Source: Blattamonas nauphoetae
Taxonomy: Eukaryota; Preaxostyla; Oxymonadida
Direction: 5' to 3'
Assembly: GCA_033064195.1 (NCBI GenBank)
Contig: JARBJD010000469.1
Span: 1 to 45,375 of the forward strand
Length of the DNA stretch: 45,375 bases
Part shown: positions 1 through 11,305 of the stretch, piece by piece
Position numbering within the stretch: position 1 is the stretch's first letter
Layout of the letters: each line of letters opens with the position of its first letter
Notes under the pieces: generated by a model
Told to the model about the DNA's origin: nothing
Seen by the model: the letters and a program-made list of their open reading frames with translations, nothing else
The model's database searches: none
Made by a program: the position numbers and the translations under genes

Positions 1-1030
1 CTCAACTGACTATAAAAGCAGCAATTCTCAATTGATTCAACATCGTCCATATTTCCTAACCAATCTTGTCACCTCATGCACAAAGAACTTCGTTCAAATT
101 GGTCAATCATTTCTGCAACCATCAGTTACAAAAGACATTGTTTGTTCAACAGCCAATGCCGTGACAACAGAACCAGAATTTGTGGATCAGTACATCTCAT
201 TAAACGTCACAAACTATCGGATTGATGATGTGTATTGCATGAGTGTTGGATACAAAATGAAAGATGGTGCGAAATAGAATCTGAAGCAGATGTACACAAA
301 TCGTCCTGGAACAATTCCGGCAGAAAAGATCTCATTCTATCCATTTCAGAAGACGCCAACGGCAACAGGAATTGATTGTACTCAGCAAATGGTAGTGGTG
401 AATGCTAAGGATATCATGCTTCTCTTCCGTCATTACGACAATGAAGTCACTTGCTTCCACAATCCAATGCAGAAGAACATCCAAGTGACTTTACAAAACA
501 GGTATTATCCAGAGCAACCAACGACAACTATTGGAGCTCGCTTCTATCAGTTCGCATTATCGACTCTCAATCTCGATTCGTACCTAGCTGTTCCTGATGA
601 TTTGGAGCGATCACTTACAGATTCTCTCGTTGAAGAGAAACTCACTGGTGACGGAACATATCCAAATGAAACAATGACACGAGTTCGTCCAGTTCATGAC
701 AATACTGACTTCCTTCTGTGCTTTCCTACTCAGAGGGAGTGGGTGTCCAACAAACTGTAATGATTCGATCAGTTCAAAGGAAACACTGCGGTCACTTTGA
801 GATCACATCCAATCTATCAAGGTAATCTCGATACATACTATAATGTATACAACCCAAGTCAAAGTGGTGGTGATATGACAACATTTACACATCCTCCAGC
901 ACCAATATTAGCAACCACTGCAACCACATGGTGGGTATTACGATACAGCAATGGTGAACCAAAAGTTGAGTACTATCCTAATCACACACTGAAAGCATTA
1001 CACAAAGATTTAGGAATTATTCCAAATTGA
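1..1030 (+). pseudogene. Second capsid-like protein, partial left-arm copy
   Basis: The translated pieces match the C-terminal two thirds of the gene at 22,784-24,649 almost exactly. They include the closing region in which a PIYQGNLD motif precedes a tryptophan-rich strand (ATTWWVLRYSNG). The beginning lies beyond the window edge. The family is the Polinton double-jelly-roll type capsid lineage, inferred from its paralogue next door. This is a fossil copy with a small number of breaks. Confidence 0.75.
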
Positions 1031-1076
1031 AAACATTAAAAGAAAATAGTGATATTGTATTTTTATTTTTCTATAA

Positions 1077-2766
1077 ATGAAGTTTCAGATCAAATCAATC
1101 CAAACCAACATCGACATTAATCGAACAAATTGAAGTGCAATCATACTTGCCAAAACAGTGGGATTCAGAACCTCACATCTACTCCATCCAAGAAGTACAT
1201 CCAACAAATCCTCCCATGCCATGCAGAATCGGAGATGAGATTGAAGTTCCATTGTGCTATGATGGTCATGATGTGACTGAATTTTCGAAGAGTCATCTGC
1301 GTATCGATCTCACGATTACTGTTCCATATACATATCCATCAGATGCAGATGCTTCAGAGTCAGCTGGATTGTACGGAATGTTCTACGGTTACAAATCATC
1401 ATCAGATGCCATTCGAGACATGAGACTGGTTGACAGTAAAGGAAACATTATTGACAATACACTCCAGAATAATCATGTTCACGAATCATTTCTGTATCAC
1501 ACTTTCAAGTCGTATGAAGAGAAAAACAATATGAAGCATTGCTATAGTCTTTTGAAAATGTTCAGAGAATGGATCCAAGTGTGTGTGGATTCTACTATGT
1601 TCCAACACTCACTGGGATGAAAAACATTCACTGCAACGATTCCACTGGTAATTCCGTTTGTGAATCTACTTCCATTGAGTACCTTTGATCAGTATCCAAA
1701 TTCGATTTTTGGTAATTTACGTTTACGATTTCACTTGACAACTGATTCACTTGTGTATTGTCCCATTCGAACTTCAACTGTTGTAAGAAAAACACTTGAG
1801 ATGATGAAAGATCGATATCCAGACAAAGACGAGCCTCGTCTCGCACCAGAAGGGCAAATGAGTCTCATGTTCGATGGAGAATACTCTAATTTGACACAGG
1901 AATTTACACAAATTGGTAATCCAATACTTCAATTCGATGACAATATAATGCCTTCTGTGAATTCATTTTACATTTCATATATCAAAACCAAATCCTTCAC
2001 AGCCACTGTTCTTTCATCTTCGATAGATACAGTGTCTTCGATTTGTTACGGATATCAAATCACTGATGCAACGAAGCAGTCACTCTTCAACACATATTCA
2101 AAGACTCTGTATGTCATGAAAGCAGAAAGAATTGACACACAATCGTTCCAATCACAAGCAACAGCAATGGGAGTGAGATCAAACATCAGTATCAAGCTCA
2201 ACAATCTCATGAATCTTATGTGCTTATTCGCTGAAAGACCAAATGAATGTACAGTCTTCAGAAATCCTCATTATGTTGGCTTATTCGAAATGCTTGGATC
2301 CAACTTTCCCAATTTCCCGATGTCAACACTCTCGCCAGAGTTCTATCAAATGATGATGGTGAATGGTGATTTTATCGGTTGTTCCGCGACGGAAGAGTTT
2401 GAGAATTCAATCTGTATGTCACGCAATTCTACCTGTTTTGGAAAGGAGTTCAAGAGAACCAGAGCAGTTACGGATGCTACTTCATTCACATTCATGGTTC
2501 CAACAGATCGAAGTGAAATCGCTGGTGGAGAAGAAGGTATTTCAACAGCAGAATCAGTGAATATCGTCTACAGAGGATCACCAATCAATCAGGGAGAACT
2601 CGATCCATATTTCACCTCAACTCCAGAAGGTCCTCCTCCTCCAATTCTAGCACTACATCAAGCAACATACTGGTTGTTCTGGATTGAAAATGGACAACCA
2701 CGAGTGCGATATGTCATTGATCGTCGACTCCAAGAAGCGTATGAAGAAGTGAAGAGAGGTTATTGA
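1077..2766 (+). pseudogene. Polinton major capsid protein, left-arm copy
   Basis: This is a near-identical copy of the 564-residue capsid gene at 21,042-22,736. It keeps the same upstream A/T-rich motif (about 1,057-1,072) and the same ATG, placed just after CTATAA. The C-terminal signature SPINQGELDPYF followed by a tryptophan-rich strand is present. It is a fossil copy with one or two breaks, whereas its twin in the other arm reads through. Confidence 0.8.
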
Positions 2767-2806
2767 ACAGAACAAATATGATATTTTATTTTTGTAGAAA
2801 ACAGAA

Positions 2807-3218
2807 ATGGTGAAGCGCTATTTCTCAATTCAGAATTCTCACACTGCTCAATTGCCTCCTGATTTTACCAATTCCAGAAACCAAAAATATGTTCACTTTC
2901 TCGACTGCAAACTTATCCATGTGAGAGAAGAAATTAATGGTAACTCAACTATCATCTCAAAAGACATTCCTCAGCACATCACAATCCACGGTGATTGGAT
3001 CCAGACTGATGCATTCAATGATTCATTTGTTGCTTTCTGTAACGAACAGATTGCGAAGCCGAAAGAAGTGGGAATTAAGCACTCGACAATCAATTGTGAA
3101 GATCTGGTTCAAAGACAGTTCTGGTGAGTCAATCGAGATGGAAACATCAGAGACAATCAATGGAAAAATAATAAAAGAGTATTATGAATTTCTGGTTGAT
3201 CTCATGTTGGAGTATTAA
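2807..3218 (+). pseudogene. Small Polinton protein of unknown role, left-arm copy
   Basis: This is the twin of the 136-residue gene at 20,591-21,001. It begins MVKRYFSIQNSH and follows the capsid gene by 40 bp in the same direction, with the shared A/T-rich motif in the gap. I do not recognise a family. The copy is broken about once relative to its twin. Confidence 0.65.
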
Positions 3219-3230
3219 TGCTTCGCATTT

Positions 3231-4129
3231 CTATGATGACGGAGTCATGGTACTAGTCATTGTTTCGATCAGGGAATTATATTTTTGTGAAAGTTCATTT
3301 ATGAGTGTCTGTTGATGTCCGACAATTGTACTCAGTTCCTGAATGGCTTTCACACAAAAGCAAGAGAGTTCTGCATAATCAACTTGAAGACAATCTGGAT
3401 TGGAATCATTCACCACTTCAGGAAAGATTTCTTGGATTTGTTGAGCAATCACACCAATGTGTTTCTTCTCTCTCTCCTTCTTCAAGCATTCGCATTTCTC
3501 TTTGCAGTTCTTCAAGTGTTCTTCATCTGTCTCCTTTTCAATTTGCTTCGTCACTTTGTTTATCTTCGAGTCGAATGTGTTGAACTGATACTGCACAATT
3601 TCCACTTTATTCAGTTGCTCAAGAACATCTGGGTACGGCTCAATATTCCTTTTCACTCTTCTGTCTGACAGTTGAGAAAAACTTCCTGTTGTGGATATTG
3701 AAAACACTCCTGAACCCGTGTCCTCATCGTAATAGTACAATGCTGGTTTGTCACAGGGAGACCACATAATAATTCCATCACCATTGAACTGAATTCCTGA
3801 AGTTTCTGCAATCGATTGTGAGATTGAAATTCCAGAAGAAAATGTTGATGCCGGATATGTTCCAGGATACTTCGGAAGTGATCCTTCTGAGATATTCCAC
3901 TTCGCTCCATTCACATTGATCAATCCTCCAATTGTTGGTGTCGTGATCGATCCATTTGTGCTCACTACTTTTGGATTGAAGATATCGCTGTCTTATGTGC
4001 TTCTGTTGTCTTCTGAAGTGAGTCAATCACTGCTGTATTCTCGTTGGTTGTCGAGAGATTATGATCAATCATTTTCTCAATCATTTGTGAATTGTATTTT
4101 TGTCGATTCATTTTTGTTTGCTCTTTCAT
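3231..4129 (-). pseudogene. S74 fibre-like protein, left-arm copy
   Basis: This is the mirror copy of the gene at 19,679-20,578, convergent with the small gene at 2,807-3,218. The peptidase S74 (intramolecular chaperone) region is visible as SDRRVKRNI followed further on by HIGVIAQQIQEIFPEVV. It carries about one break relative to its twin. Confidence 0.75.
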
Positions 4130-4289
4130 TGAAAATAAAAAATGACATTCCCTCATGAACATACGTCACCGGCACATTATTTCTGACATACTCAGAGACG
4201 AGCGTACAGTTCTCTTCTCTCATTGATTCAATTAATGCTTGTTCTGAACTTACTCGACGTCGTTCGTTGTACATCGCAGTTGGATTCAT
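4077..4289 (-). CDS. Start of inner TIR repeat protein, cut at the TIR boundary (left-arm copy)
   Basis: This is the mirror of the 70-residue reading frame at 19,519-19,731. The first 47 or so residues (from MNPTAMYNERRR to VTYVHEG) match the 129-residue protein at 40,766-41,155. Identity then ceases because the TIR ends there, and the remaining residues are simply the shifted frame of the fibre gene's leader. It is probably not a functional protein in this position. Confidence 0.6.
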   Translation of the reverse strand: MNPTAMYNERRRVSSEQALIESMREENCTLVSEYVRNNVPVTYVHEGMSFFIFNERANKNESTKIQFTND

Positions 4290-6885
4290 TTAATACAAAT
4301 TAAAAAAAACAAAAATACATTTTCATTCGTTGTTTTCTCAGTTTTGGATTTTTCATCAGAATCGAGGATCAATGGGTTCGATCACTCATTTCTCAAGAGT
4401 GTTTGTTTCGTTCTGATTCTGTGCGTTTTGGATTCTTCTGGTGCTCAGGATCATCGTGGTATGCTCCGTTTTTTCCTTTTTCCGAACTTTTGCAGAGTTA
4501 TTGATGGTTTCAGGATCGGTCGTGGATCTCTACACTTTTATGTAAAAACGAGTATGTCGTTCTCGTTTCTCTTTTTTTCAGCTTTGTTTTCTCTAGTTTT
4601 GATCGAATTGTCACCTAATCTTTGCTCATTATTGTTTCATTTTTGACCTCACTTCCGACTTCGTTTTCTCGTTGTTTCCTCTTTTTTACCACTTCATTCA
4701 TGTTTCTTTCTCTTAATATTGTTTTCAAATTCAACACACTAATTCTCGTTTACTGAGTTTTCCGGACTTTTGCAGAGATCTCACTTTCAACGGCTCACTT
4801 CAGTTCTCGGAATTTTTCCGTAATCTTCATCATTTCACATACTTTTTTGAGCACTTTTTGATGTTTTTAAGCAAAAAAGGACCAAACACAAGCGACATTT
4901 TCACTATTGGTGCCACATTTCACACCGTTTTCACGATCGTCAATTTCCCTCTCAGTATCATACTTGCCCGTTTCATTCATGCTTGTTTCGCTTTCATTTA
5001 CTCTGTTTTTGTGAAAAAGTTGATGAAAAGTTGACTAAAATGATGTGCTAGTGAAGTGAGAACGGCCCACAAAATGGAAGTGAATTGAGAAAAATGGAGA
5101 GGAATGATGAACAGATCATATGTGAAATGGGAGAGAAAGTGATGAAATGAAAGGGACTACAGTCGGTTTTGGAAGTGACAAAAACGGTCAAAAGTTGAGA
5201 AGTGAAAACATGAAAAGTGACTTTATGAGAGAACTATCCGACAAAATCTCCTCAAAATTCGAGCACACCTTACTCATACCGTGAGAAAGAAGGATTTGTA
5301 ACGAAATTCAGATCAAAAATCCATAGTGTCAAAATGTTGGTGCAAGAGTGTCGTCAGAGGTGTGATCGAAGAACCGACAAAATGAAACTAAGGAAATGCA
5401 CTATACGTCTCGCGTCGACTTATGTTCGTTAAAATGATGCAATAACGGAGTAAATGAAGTGAAAGTAGTGAAATGTGAAAATTCATAAAAAGTGTCCGAA
5501 TGTAGAGGTGTCAAAAGTTTTCAGAGATGAATGACACAAAAGACGCCAACTAGCGTTTTCACACCCAAAAACACCGTAAGACGACGAAAAGTGATCAAAA
5601 GGACATAGTCCCGAACGTCCATACCTTTTCTGAAAAATCTCAAAAACGCGAAAAAACCTCAATGGGTCGGATCAAACCAAAAATCTCAGAAGTGCTTTTT
5701 ATCGAAAATCCTACCTTTCAAAATGATTTCCGTCACAATCAAACGTGTTTGAACACAATTTGAGCCATAAAGCGGTTCATAGTGGCGAAATCCGAACATC
5801 GACTTTTCGTCACTTTTTCGACCTAAGTTCGGTACACAGTTCGACGAATTCTCAACCGATTTTCATCAGGATTGTCTTGATCGAGGACCGACAGTGTCCC
5901 CGAGATTTTAGAATTTTTGCAGAATTTTTCGAAATGGTTATCATGTTGGATTTCAGTGATTTGTGGTCAAAATAGATTTTCAGTATTTTCATGACCTTTC
6001 GTGGTACTTTCTCAAGTGAGGACGGTCTCCAAAATACAACCAATTGTCCAAGCGAACGTAATACTCATTCTTTGTTCGTAAATCACGGTATTTGAATGGC
6101 TCAAGTACCTTTGTGTATGTTCCAATGAGTTCACAATTCTCTTTTTTCAATTCATTTTCAACAAACGATTGTGTGTATCGTTTTCGTTTGTTCTGATGAG
6201 TTCTGAATCCTTTCATCCATTTTGATGGGATCACTATCCATTCAATTCCTTCGTGTCGATATGTTACTGGAGTACTTGAATGAGTGTATTCAGAAATGAG
6301 TTCACAATTCTCATTTTCATTGATTCAATAAGCTTCTCTTTTGTACAACGATTTGCTGGTCGAAGATATTTCTGGCGATTCAGATGTGGTCTGTATCCTT
6401 TGACGAAACTATTGACGTACACTTGATAAGTTTCATCTGGTTTCTCTTCGAGATAGTATTCGAAAGTGCTTCCTGTGAGATATGTTGTTCCTTGTCGATT
6501 GAGAGTTGGAGGTGATTTTCATTTTCAAATCTTCTTTGTCCAAAATTTCCAGTAGTTGTGTTGGTGTCAAGACGCTGCTCATTTTATACAAATTAAAAAA
6601 TTGAATAAAAAAAGAAATCGACGTTGTTTTCTAAAAGTACTCAAAATTTGCTTCAAAAAAGACACTTTTCAAGAGGTCCGTTTTTCGCCTTTATTTTTGA
6701 ATTTATGGCCAAATATTGACTACTCTGAAATGTCAATATTTTCAGTAGTAAGTGAGATGGAAATTAGAATGAGTCATATTAAAAAAAATCAATTGGCTCT
6801 GAGATTCAAAATGATTTCTCGTTCCAATTCTCCTAGGAGTATCACCTATGCCAGTTTGGTTCCCATTTCGCTTATACCACTACTG
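4149..6885 (-). repeat. Polinton terminal inverted repeat, left-arm copy
   Basis: About 2.74 kb matches 13,535-19,659 (minus its insertion) and, less closely, 41,015-44,601. The stretch 4,290-5,988 contains no convincing gene: short open frames there are low-complexity T-rich shadows. It is rich in repeated motifs of the TTTTTCACTTTT kind. The outer tip encodes the repeat protein at 5,989-6,583. Confidence 0.85.
5989..6583 (-). CDS. TIR-encoded repeat-domain protein, left-arm copy
   Basis: This is the mirror of the 198-residue protein at 13,837-14,430. It has the same start context, an A/T-rich TTTAATTTGTATAAA stretch directly before ATG. The repeats, described under the 13,837 copy, are recognisable through the ENCELI(S/G)-Y and RPHL signatures. 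This copy shows about one break relative to its twin. Confidence 0.65.
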
Positions 6886-7738
6886 ACATTCTTGAACAAA
6901 ACGGTGGTCGTGTGATAAAACAGGGGAAATAAAGTTGTGATATGATTTGTTGATAACAGAATTCTGTGAGGTGAAACAAGTGATACATAAATGAGAAACT
7001 TGTGTCTGAGAATAAAAATCGTGTCCGATTTGGTCGTTTGCAAGAGGCAAACGCCAATTTTCTTTAAAATCCATCACGATAACTAAAGAGTTATCGTCGA
7101 TGTGTGAAGTGCAGTAATTGTAATAATTTCTTTGTTTTTCTGCTATTTCTTTTGTGTTTTTTTATTGTTTCTAATTCTTTTTTTTCTTTTTCTGTTAATT
7201 TGTTGTTTGTTTCTTGTTTTTTTTGTAGATGTTTGCCTCGCTCACAAATTGAGCAAAGGTCTGTTCTTTTTGTTGCTTTTTTTAGAAAATTTGTTTTTTT
7301 ACAAAATGAAGAATAGGACATTTTGGTTTTGCCATCTTGAACCAATTTCTGATGAAGGTCCTTCTTTGTTGAGGAGAGGAGCCTTGGTTCTAGTTTTGGT
7401 TTGATATTTGTTGAGGTATTTGGAGATATGGTTTGGTGTTGCGAGTTCGAATGATTCAGAAGGAAGTCCTCGTCGTCTTTGTCGAGCGAGTCAAGGACCG
7501 AAGGTTCTGTTTGAGAGATTATGAAACAATGAGAATTAAGAGGGCAAACTGTTTTTCTTCTTTTTTTACTGAGTTTCGACTGTGATTCACAGCTTGGGGA
7601 TGTATTGTCCATGATGGCTTTCATCAGGACTTCATCTTCCTCTATGTTAATTTTCTGTTGGTGATTATGGAAAAGAAAAGGAAAATCAAACCTGTTTCGA
7701 GGCTGGTCTTTTGCGGGTTGGAGCTCTGGGTCTTCCAT
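6886..7738 (-). pseudogene. Truncated DDE-like transposase, left-arm copy
   Basis: This is the mirror of 12,682-13,534. The frame is open for 215 codons from 7,738. It then shifts near 7,150 because an A run on the coding strand is one base longer than in the other arm. The rest, including the DFKEN motif, lies in another frame down to the Polinton end at 6,885. The one-base difference could be real decay or a homopolymer sequencing error. Confidence 0.65.
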
Positions 7739-7849
7739 TTATTGTGTCGAAGCGGGAGTGTGCGTAATAGAAGCCTCCCTCTTCGACACGGAAGCCGAAG
7801 GTTTGTGTTTCGTGGAGACTACATACCTGCGAAACACACTGCATTAGAT

Positions 7850-7892
7850 GGTCGGAAAGGCCGAAGTTTTTGGGGATCTCCGGAGCTCAACA
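7850..7892 (-). repeat. Transposon terminal repeat (TGTTGAGCTCCGG type)
   Basis: This is the mirror of 12,528-12,570. Reading inward (leftward) it begins TGTTGAGCTCCGGAGATCCC and leads into the transposase remnant at 6,886-7,738, whose start is about 110 bp further in. Two variants of the same end sequence lie at 9,286-9,329 and 11,091-11,134. Confidence 0.65.
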
Positions 7893-9114
7893 TTTTTGCG
7901 TTTGAACAGTAAAATCTCCGAAGAATATTGATTTTTTAGAAACAAATCGTGTTATGTACTGATATGTGTGCGCTGAACAACAAGAGACACAGAAAACAAA
8001 AAGATTGTCAGTGGGAGAAGAAAAGGCTCGGACCAAGTCGAGAGAAAAGAACGATATCCAGTGGGTCAAATAGCGATTAGAGTGCACAAATCTCTTGGAA
8101 AGAGGAATATTTGGGAAGAAAAGGGCCAAGGCGGCGCGCGGCAGCGCCCCTCTCGAATCAGCCACACGAGTTTCGTAAAGTGAACAAGAACCTCGATGTG
8201 GACTCTAAAATCAGGAGAAAATAAGAGAAAGGTGAGAAAACCAAACTTCAAACATATCCTACTTCCTCTTCATCGAAAATGCAGCGCCCCTCACGATCCA
8301 GCCATGTGACGGTGGAAGATGGTGAAATTACCATCCTGCGTACCCTAAAAAGAGGAAAAAAATGAGAAAAAAGAGGGAAAAACCAATAATAAGTACGGGC
8401 TGCATCCTTTCCATCGGAAGCGCAGCTGTCATCATGATATTCGCTGTGTGGATTTGGTGAGGGATCCTCCTGTTTCCATCAACGGTGTCGACCTCCAGCG
8501 AATCATCTCTCTCTATCTGTTCCAGCTAAGCCGTGGAATCATTTTTTGAGGAGTCTTCCACAAGGGATTGAATGTTGGACGATAAATCCTGTCTTCTATC
8601 AATGCGGTTGGAATCGTTGCTCACAATTACGTTGTCTGTTAGTGTCTAATCTGGTACATCTTTCCGCATTGGCTACAGTTCTGGTAAAGATGAATATGCT
8701 CGACAAGAGAAAGCAATGGCTGCCCTGGTCATGAATGCTTGGTGGACTTTCCGTGCGTTCGATCTCCAAGTCGCTGGTCCAAGTCAGGTTCCCTTGAACA
8801 TTGAGTTGCGGTGACTCCATATTTACATGTAGATCAAGTTGTCAATCGTGCTCTCCAATCGATTCTTTTTCCTGTGAGTGGTGGTTGGACTTCTCTTCCT
8901 CTTCTTCATGCTATTGGACGAGTTAGACATTTTCATCTTCATCTTGACGCCATCACGCCTTCCTTGCTTCTGATCCGGTGGGGGTTGTGAAATCAAAGAT
9001 CATCAGATCTTTTGGCAGTGGTGAGTTTGTTTCTGAGGGAGATGTTGGTAACGGCAAAACCAAGTGTAGATACAGAGGAGGATCTTATGATGATGGCGAG
9101 AACACAGAGATAAC
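7893..9114. other. Decayed host-like coding sequence between two transposon ends (left arm)
   Basis: This 1.2-kb interval has no long open frame but several coding-looking pieces. On the reverse strand there are about three tandem units of roughly 110-140 bp, each an exon-like block (with GAGGGGCGCTGC) followed by a pyrimidine tract ending in TTTTAG. On the forward strand, from about 8,560 to 9,100, short frames such as ARQEKAMAALVMNAWW and LPLLHAIGRVRHFH follow one another in different frames. That is the pattern of a decayed or intron-split gene. I cannot name the family. The mirror copy is at 11,306-12,527. Confidence 0.4.
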
Positions 9115-9291
9115 ATGGCGATGTCTATTCTTTTGGTTCTGATCATCACGTTCTTCACGCATGTCGCTGCCCAAAACGCTCAAGAAGTTGAGGAACCGAG
9201 TATATCATGTTCTTCTCCTTTCACTCTTCTTGTACAACACATTCTTTTTAACTTTCGGAAAAACGGAGAATCAGAAAAGAAAAAATGTTGA
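9115..9291 (+). pseudogene. Signal-peptide-bearing reading frame running into a transposon end (left arm)
   Basis: A 58-residue frame starts MAMSILLVLIITFFTHVAAQ, a classic signal peptide with a hydrophobic core and a small-residue cleavage site near AAQ. After about 30 residues the sequence becomes low-complexity. It stops exactly where the TGTTGAGCTCC transposon end begins (9,286), and the stop codon lies within that end. It looks like the start of a secreted or surface host protein gene interrupted by the insertion. The mirror copy is at 11,129-11,305. Confidence 0.45.
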
Positions 9292-11134
9292 GCTCCGGTG
9301 ATCCCCACAAACTTCGGGGTTTCCCACCGACTAATCAACCTAACCTTGTCATCATTATTCCTCATTTCGTTGTACAAATGAGATAATGATGACAATAATG
9401 AAGTGAATTTCGCTAAAGTGAGAAAGAATGAGAGAAAAGAGATACAAACTGTTATAATGAGCTTGTACAATCTGCCTAATTGGTATCAGTTCCCGACGAC
9501 TATCCAGAGCTCGGATGAGAGGAGCTGCTGGATAGTCACTATGCTGTTTCAAGAGAAGGTCATAAATCGCCTTCCCGTGGGTACTTGTTGTCGAATCTGA
9601 TTTTGAGAGGTATTCTTGCATCCTGAAGGAAATTCTTGATGGGATACAGTCCTTTCCAAAAAGTTGATCAGGTGTTTCAAAAAGATGACTGATCGACTGG
9701 ATACCCTCGCCCACAATACTGATTTTCCTCTCCTGACCACTTTCCACCCCTGACTCACCTCTCGTTTTAGAATACCTAGATGGACAGATAGTGACAAAAA
9801 AGATGGTCTGTCTTATTTTTCGCAAAACATGTGCACATTTTGTCGAGATTTTCTGACCACTTTTTTCATTCCAGATTTTGCTCTCATTATTCATCTTTCT
9901 CTCCAGCAGAACAAAATTCTTAATTAACACACAATATTATTCGGTGCCCCGCATTTTCCCCACTGCCACAGTTGTATTCTCTGACCTGTCGATCACAATC
10001 ATTCAGGGTCGACAATTTGATGTGTATGCGAGTTTATGGATTTTTCACGTCATTCATAATCTCAATCTCAGTCTATCGATCCTGGTACGAAAAACTATCT
10101 GGTAGTAGAAGGGACTATCAGCTCAAAATCAATCTTGAAACCCTCGATCTGATTGTCTCTCTCCACTGGATAGTAATCTGACTTTCACGAGTGTTCTATC
10201 TTACTCTTATCATCTTAGGCATTTATCTCAACTTGTTCCTGCAAATTGATCAGTTGTTCACAACTTCAAGATCGGAGCTGTTCACACCATCAGAACACTG
10301 CCAATATCTCTCTGTAGACTCGATCACATCTTCTATGCATTTATCCTCTTCTCGAATTCTCTCATCTCGCTTTGTGTCGATGTTTCAATCCGTAGTGATG
10401 TCACAACATCCCTTTCGTCAATCTCAGATGTTATGTCAGAGAATACAACTGTGGCAGTGGGGAAAATGCGGGGCACCGAATAATATTGTGTGTTAATTAA
10501 GAATTTTGTTCTGCTGGAGAGAAAGATGAATAATGAGAGCAAAATCTGGAATGAAAAAAGTGGTCAGAAAATCTCGACAAAATGTGCACATGTTTTGCGA
10601 AAAATAAGACAGACCATCTTTTTTGTCACTATCTGTCCATCTAGGTATTCTAAAACGAGAGGTGAGTCAGGGGTGGAAAGTGGTCAGGAGAGGAAAATCA
10701 GTATTGTGGGCGAGGGTATCCAGTCGATCAGTCATCTTTTTGAAACACCTGATCAACTTTTTGGAAAGGACTGTATCCCATCAAGAATTTCCTTCAGGAT
10801 GCAAGAATACCTCTCAAAATCAGATTCGACAACAAGTACCCACGGGAAGGCGATTTATGACCTTCTCTTGAAACAGCATAGTGACTATCCAGCAGCTCCT
10901 CTCATCCGAGCTCTGGATAGTCGTCGGGAACTGATACCAATTAGGCAGATTGTACAAGCTCATTATAACAGTTTGTATCTCTTTTCTCTCATTCTTTCTC
11001 ACTTTAGCGAAATTCACTTCATTATTGTCATCATTATCTCATTTGTACAACGAAATGAGGAATAATGATGACAAGGTTAGGTTGATTAGTCGGTGGGAAA
11101 CCCCGAAGTTTGTGGGGATCACCGGAGCTCAACA
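9286..11134. mobile_element. 1.85-kb TIR-bounded segment at the palindrome centre
   Basis: Both ends start TGTTGAGCTCCGGTGATCCC reading inward. The two halves (9,286-9,985 and 10,435-11,134) are 700-bp mirror images, separated by the 449-bp unique spacer. It could be a fold-back transposon, or an ordinary element through which the inverted duplication pivoted. A 191-codon open frame occupies each half (9,355-9,930 minus and 10,490-11,065 plus, beginning MLIKNFVLLERK). I do not recognise it, and it may be a chance frame. A target duplication cannot be judged because the flanks are themselves mirror images. Confidence 0.45.
9986..10434. other. Unique spacer of the palindrome
   Basis: This is the only single-copy DNA within the first 15 kb. 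Both sides lose mirror symmetry immediately after the shared GTTGTATTCTCTGAC. No gene, RNA or repeat is evident; the short open frames spanning its edges are not convincing. Its existence argues against the simplest adapter-skipping read artefact, which leaves no spacer. Confidence 0.7.
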
Positions 11135-11305
11135 TTTTTTCTTTTCTGATTCTCCGTTTTTCCGAAAGTTAAAAAGAATGTGTTGTACAAGAAGAGTGAA
11201 AGGAGAAGAACATGATATACTCGGTTCCTCAACTTCTTGAGCGTTTTGGGCAGCGACATGCGTGAAGAACGTGATGATCAGAACCAAAAGAATAGACATC
11301 GCCAT
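11129..11305 (-). pseudogene. Signal-peptide-bearing reading frame running into a transposon end (right arm)
   Basis: This is the mirror copy of 9,115-9,291, with the same signal peptide and the same end at the TGTTGAGCTCC repeat. It was kept because the hydrophobic N-terminus is conserved exactly in both arms. The arms are too similar for that to be independent evidence of function. Confidence 0.4.

Larger units (their letters stand above)
1..6885 (-). mobile_element. Partial Maverick/Polinton copy, mirror image of the right-hand one
   Basis: This is the left-arm twin of the first 10 kb of the Polinton starting at 13,535. It ends at 6,885 with the same terminus (ACTACT on this strand). From the terminus inward it carries a TIR-encoded repeat protein, non-coding TIR, an S74 fibre-like gene, a small unknown gene, a capsid gene and part of a second capsid-like gene, where the window stops. 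It lacks the 3.37-kb insertion seen in the other arm. It is a fossil: partial, with several breaks relative to its twin. High identity to the twin makes the duplication recent. Confidence 0.9.

Noticed and set aside
4344-4646. 100-codon open frame in the non-coding TIR, with a mirror copy at 19,162-19,464 and a partial relative at 41,209
   Set aside because: Rich in F, S and L from T-runs; the diverged TIR copy at the right end does not keep the frame open, so it behaves as non-coding sequence.
9355-9930. 191-codon frames in both arms of the central element as a conserved gene
   Set aside because: Conservation is trivial because the arms are near-identical copies; no domain is visible and the frame passes through the transposon arm from edge to spacer.
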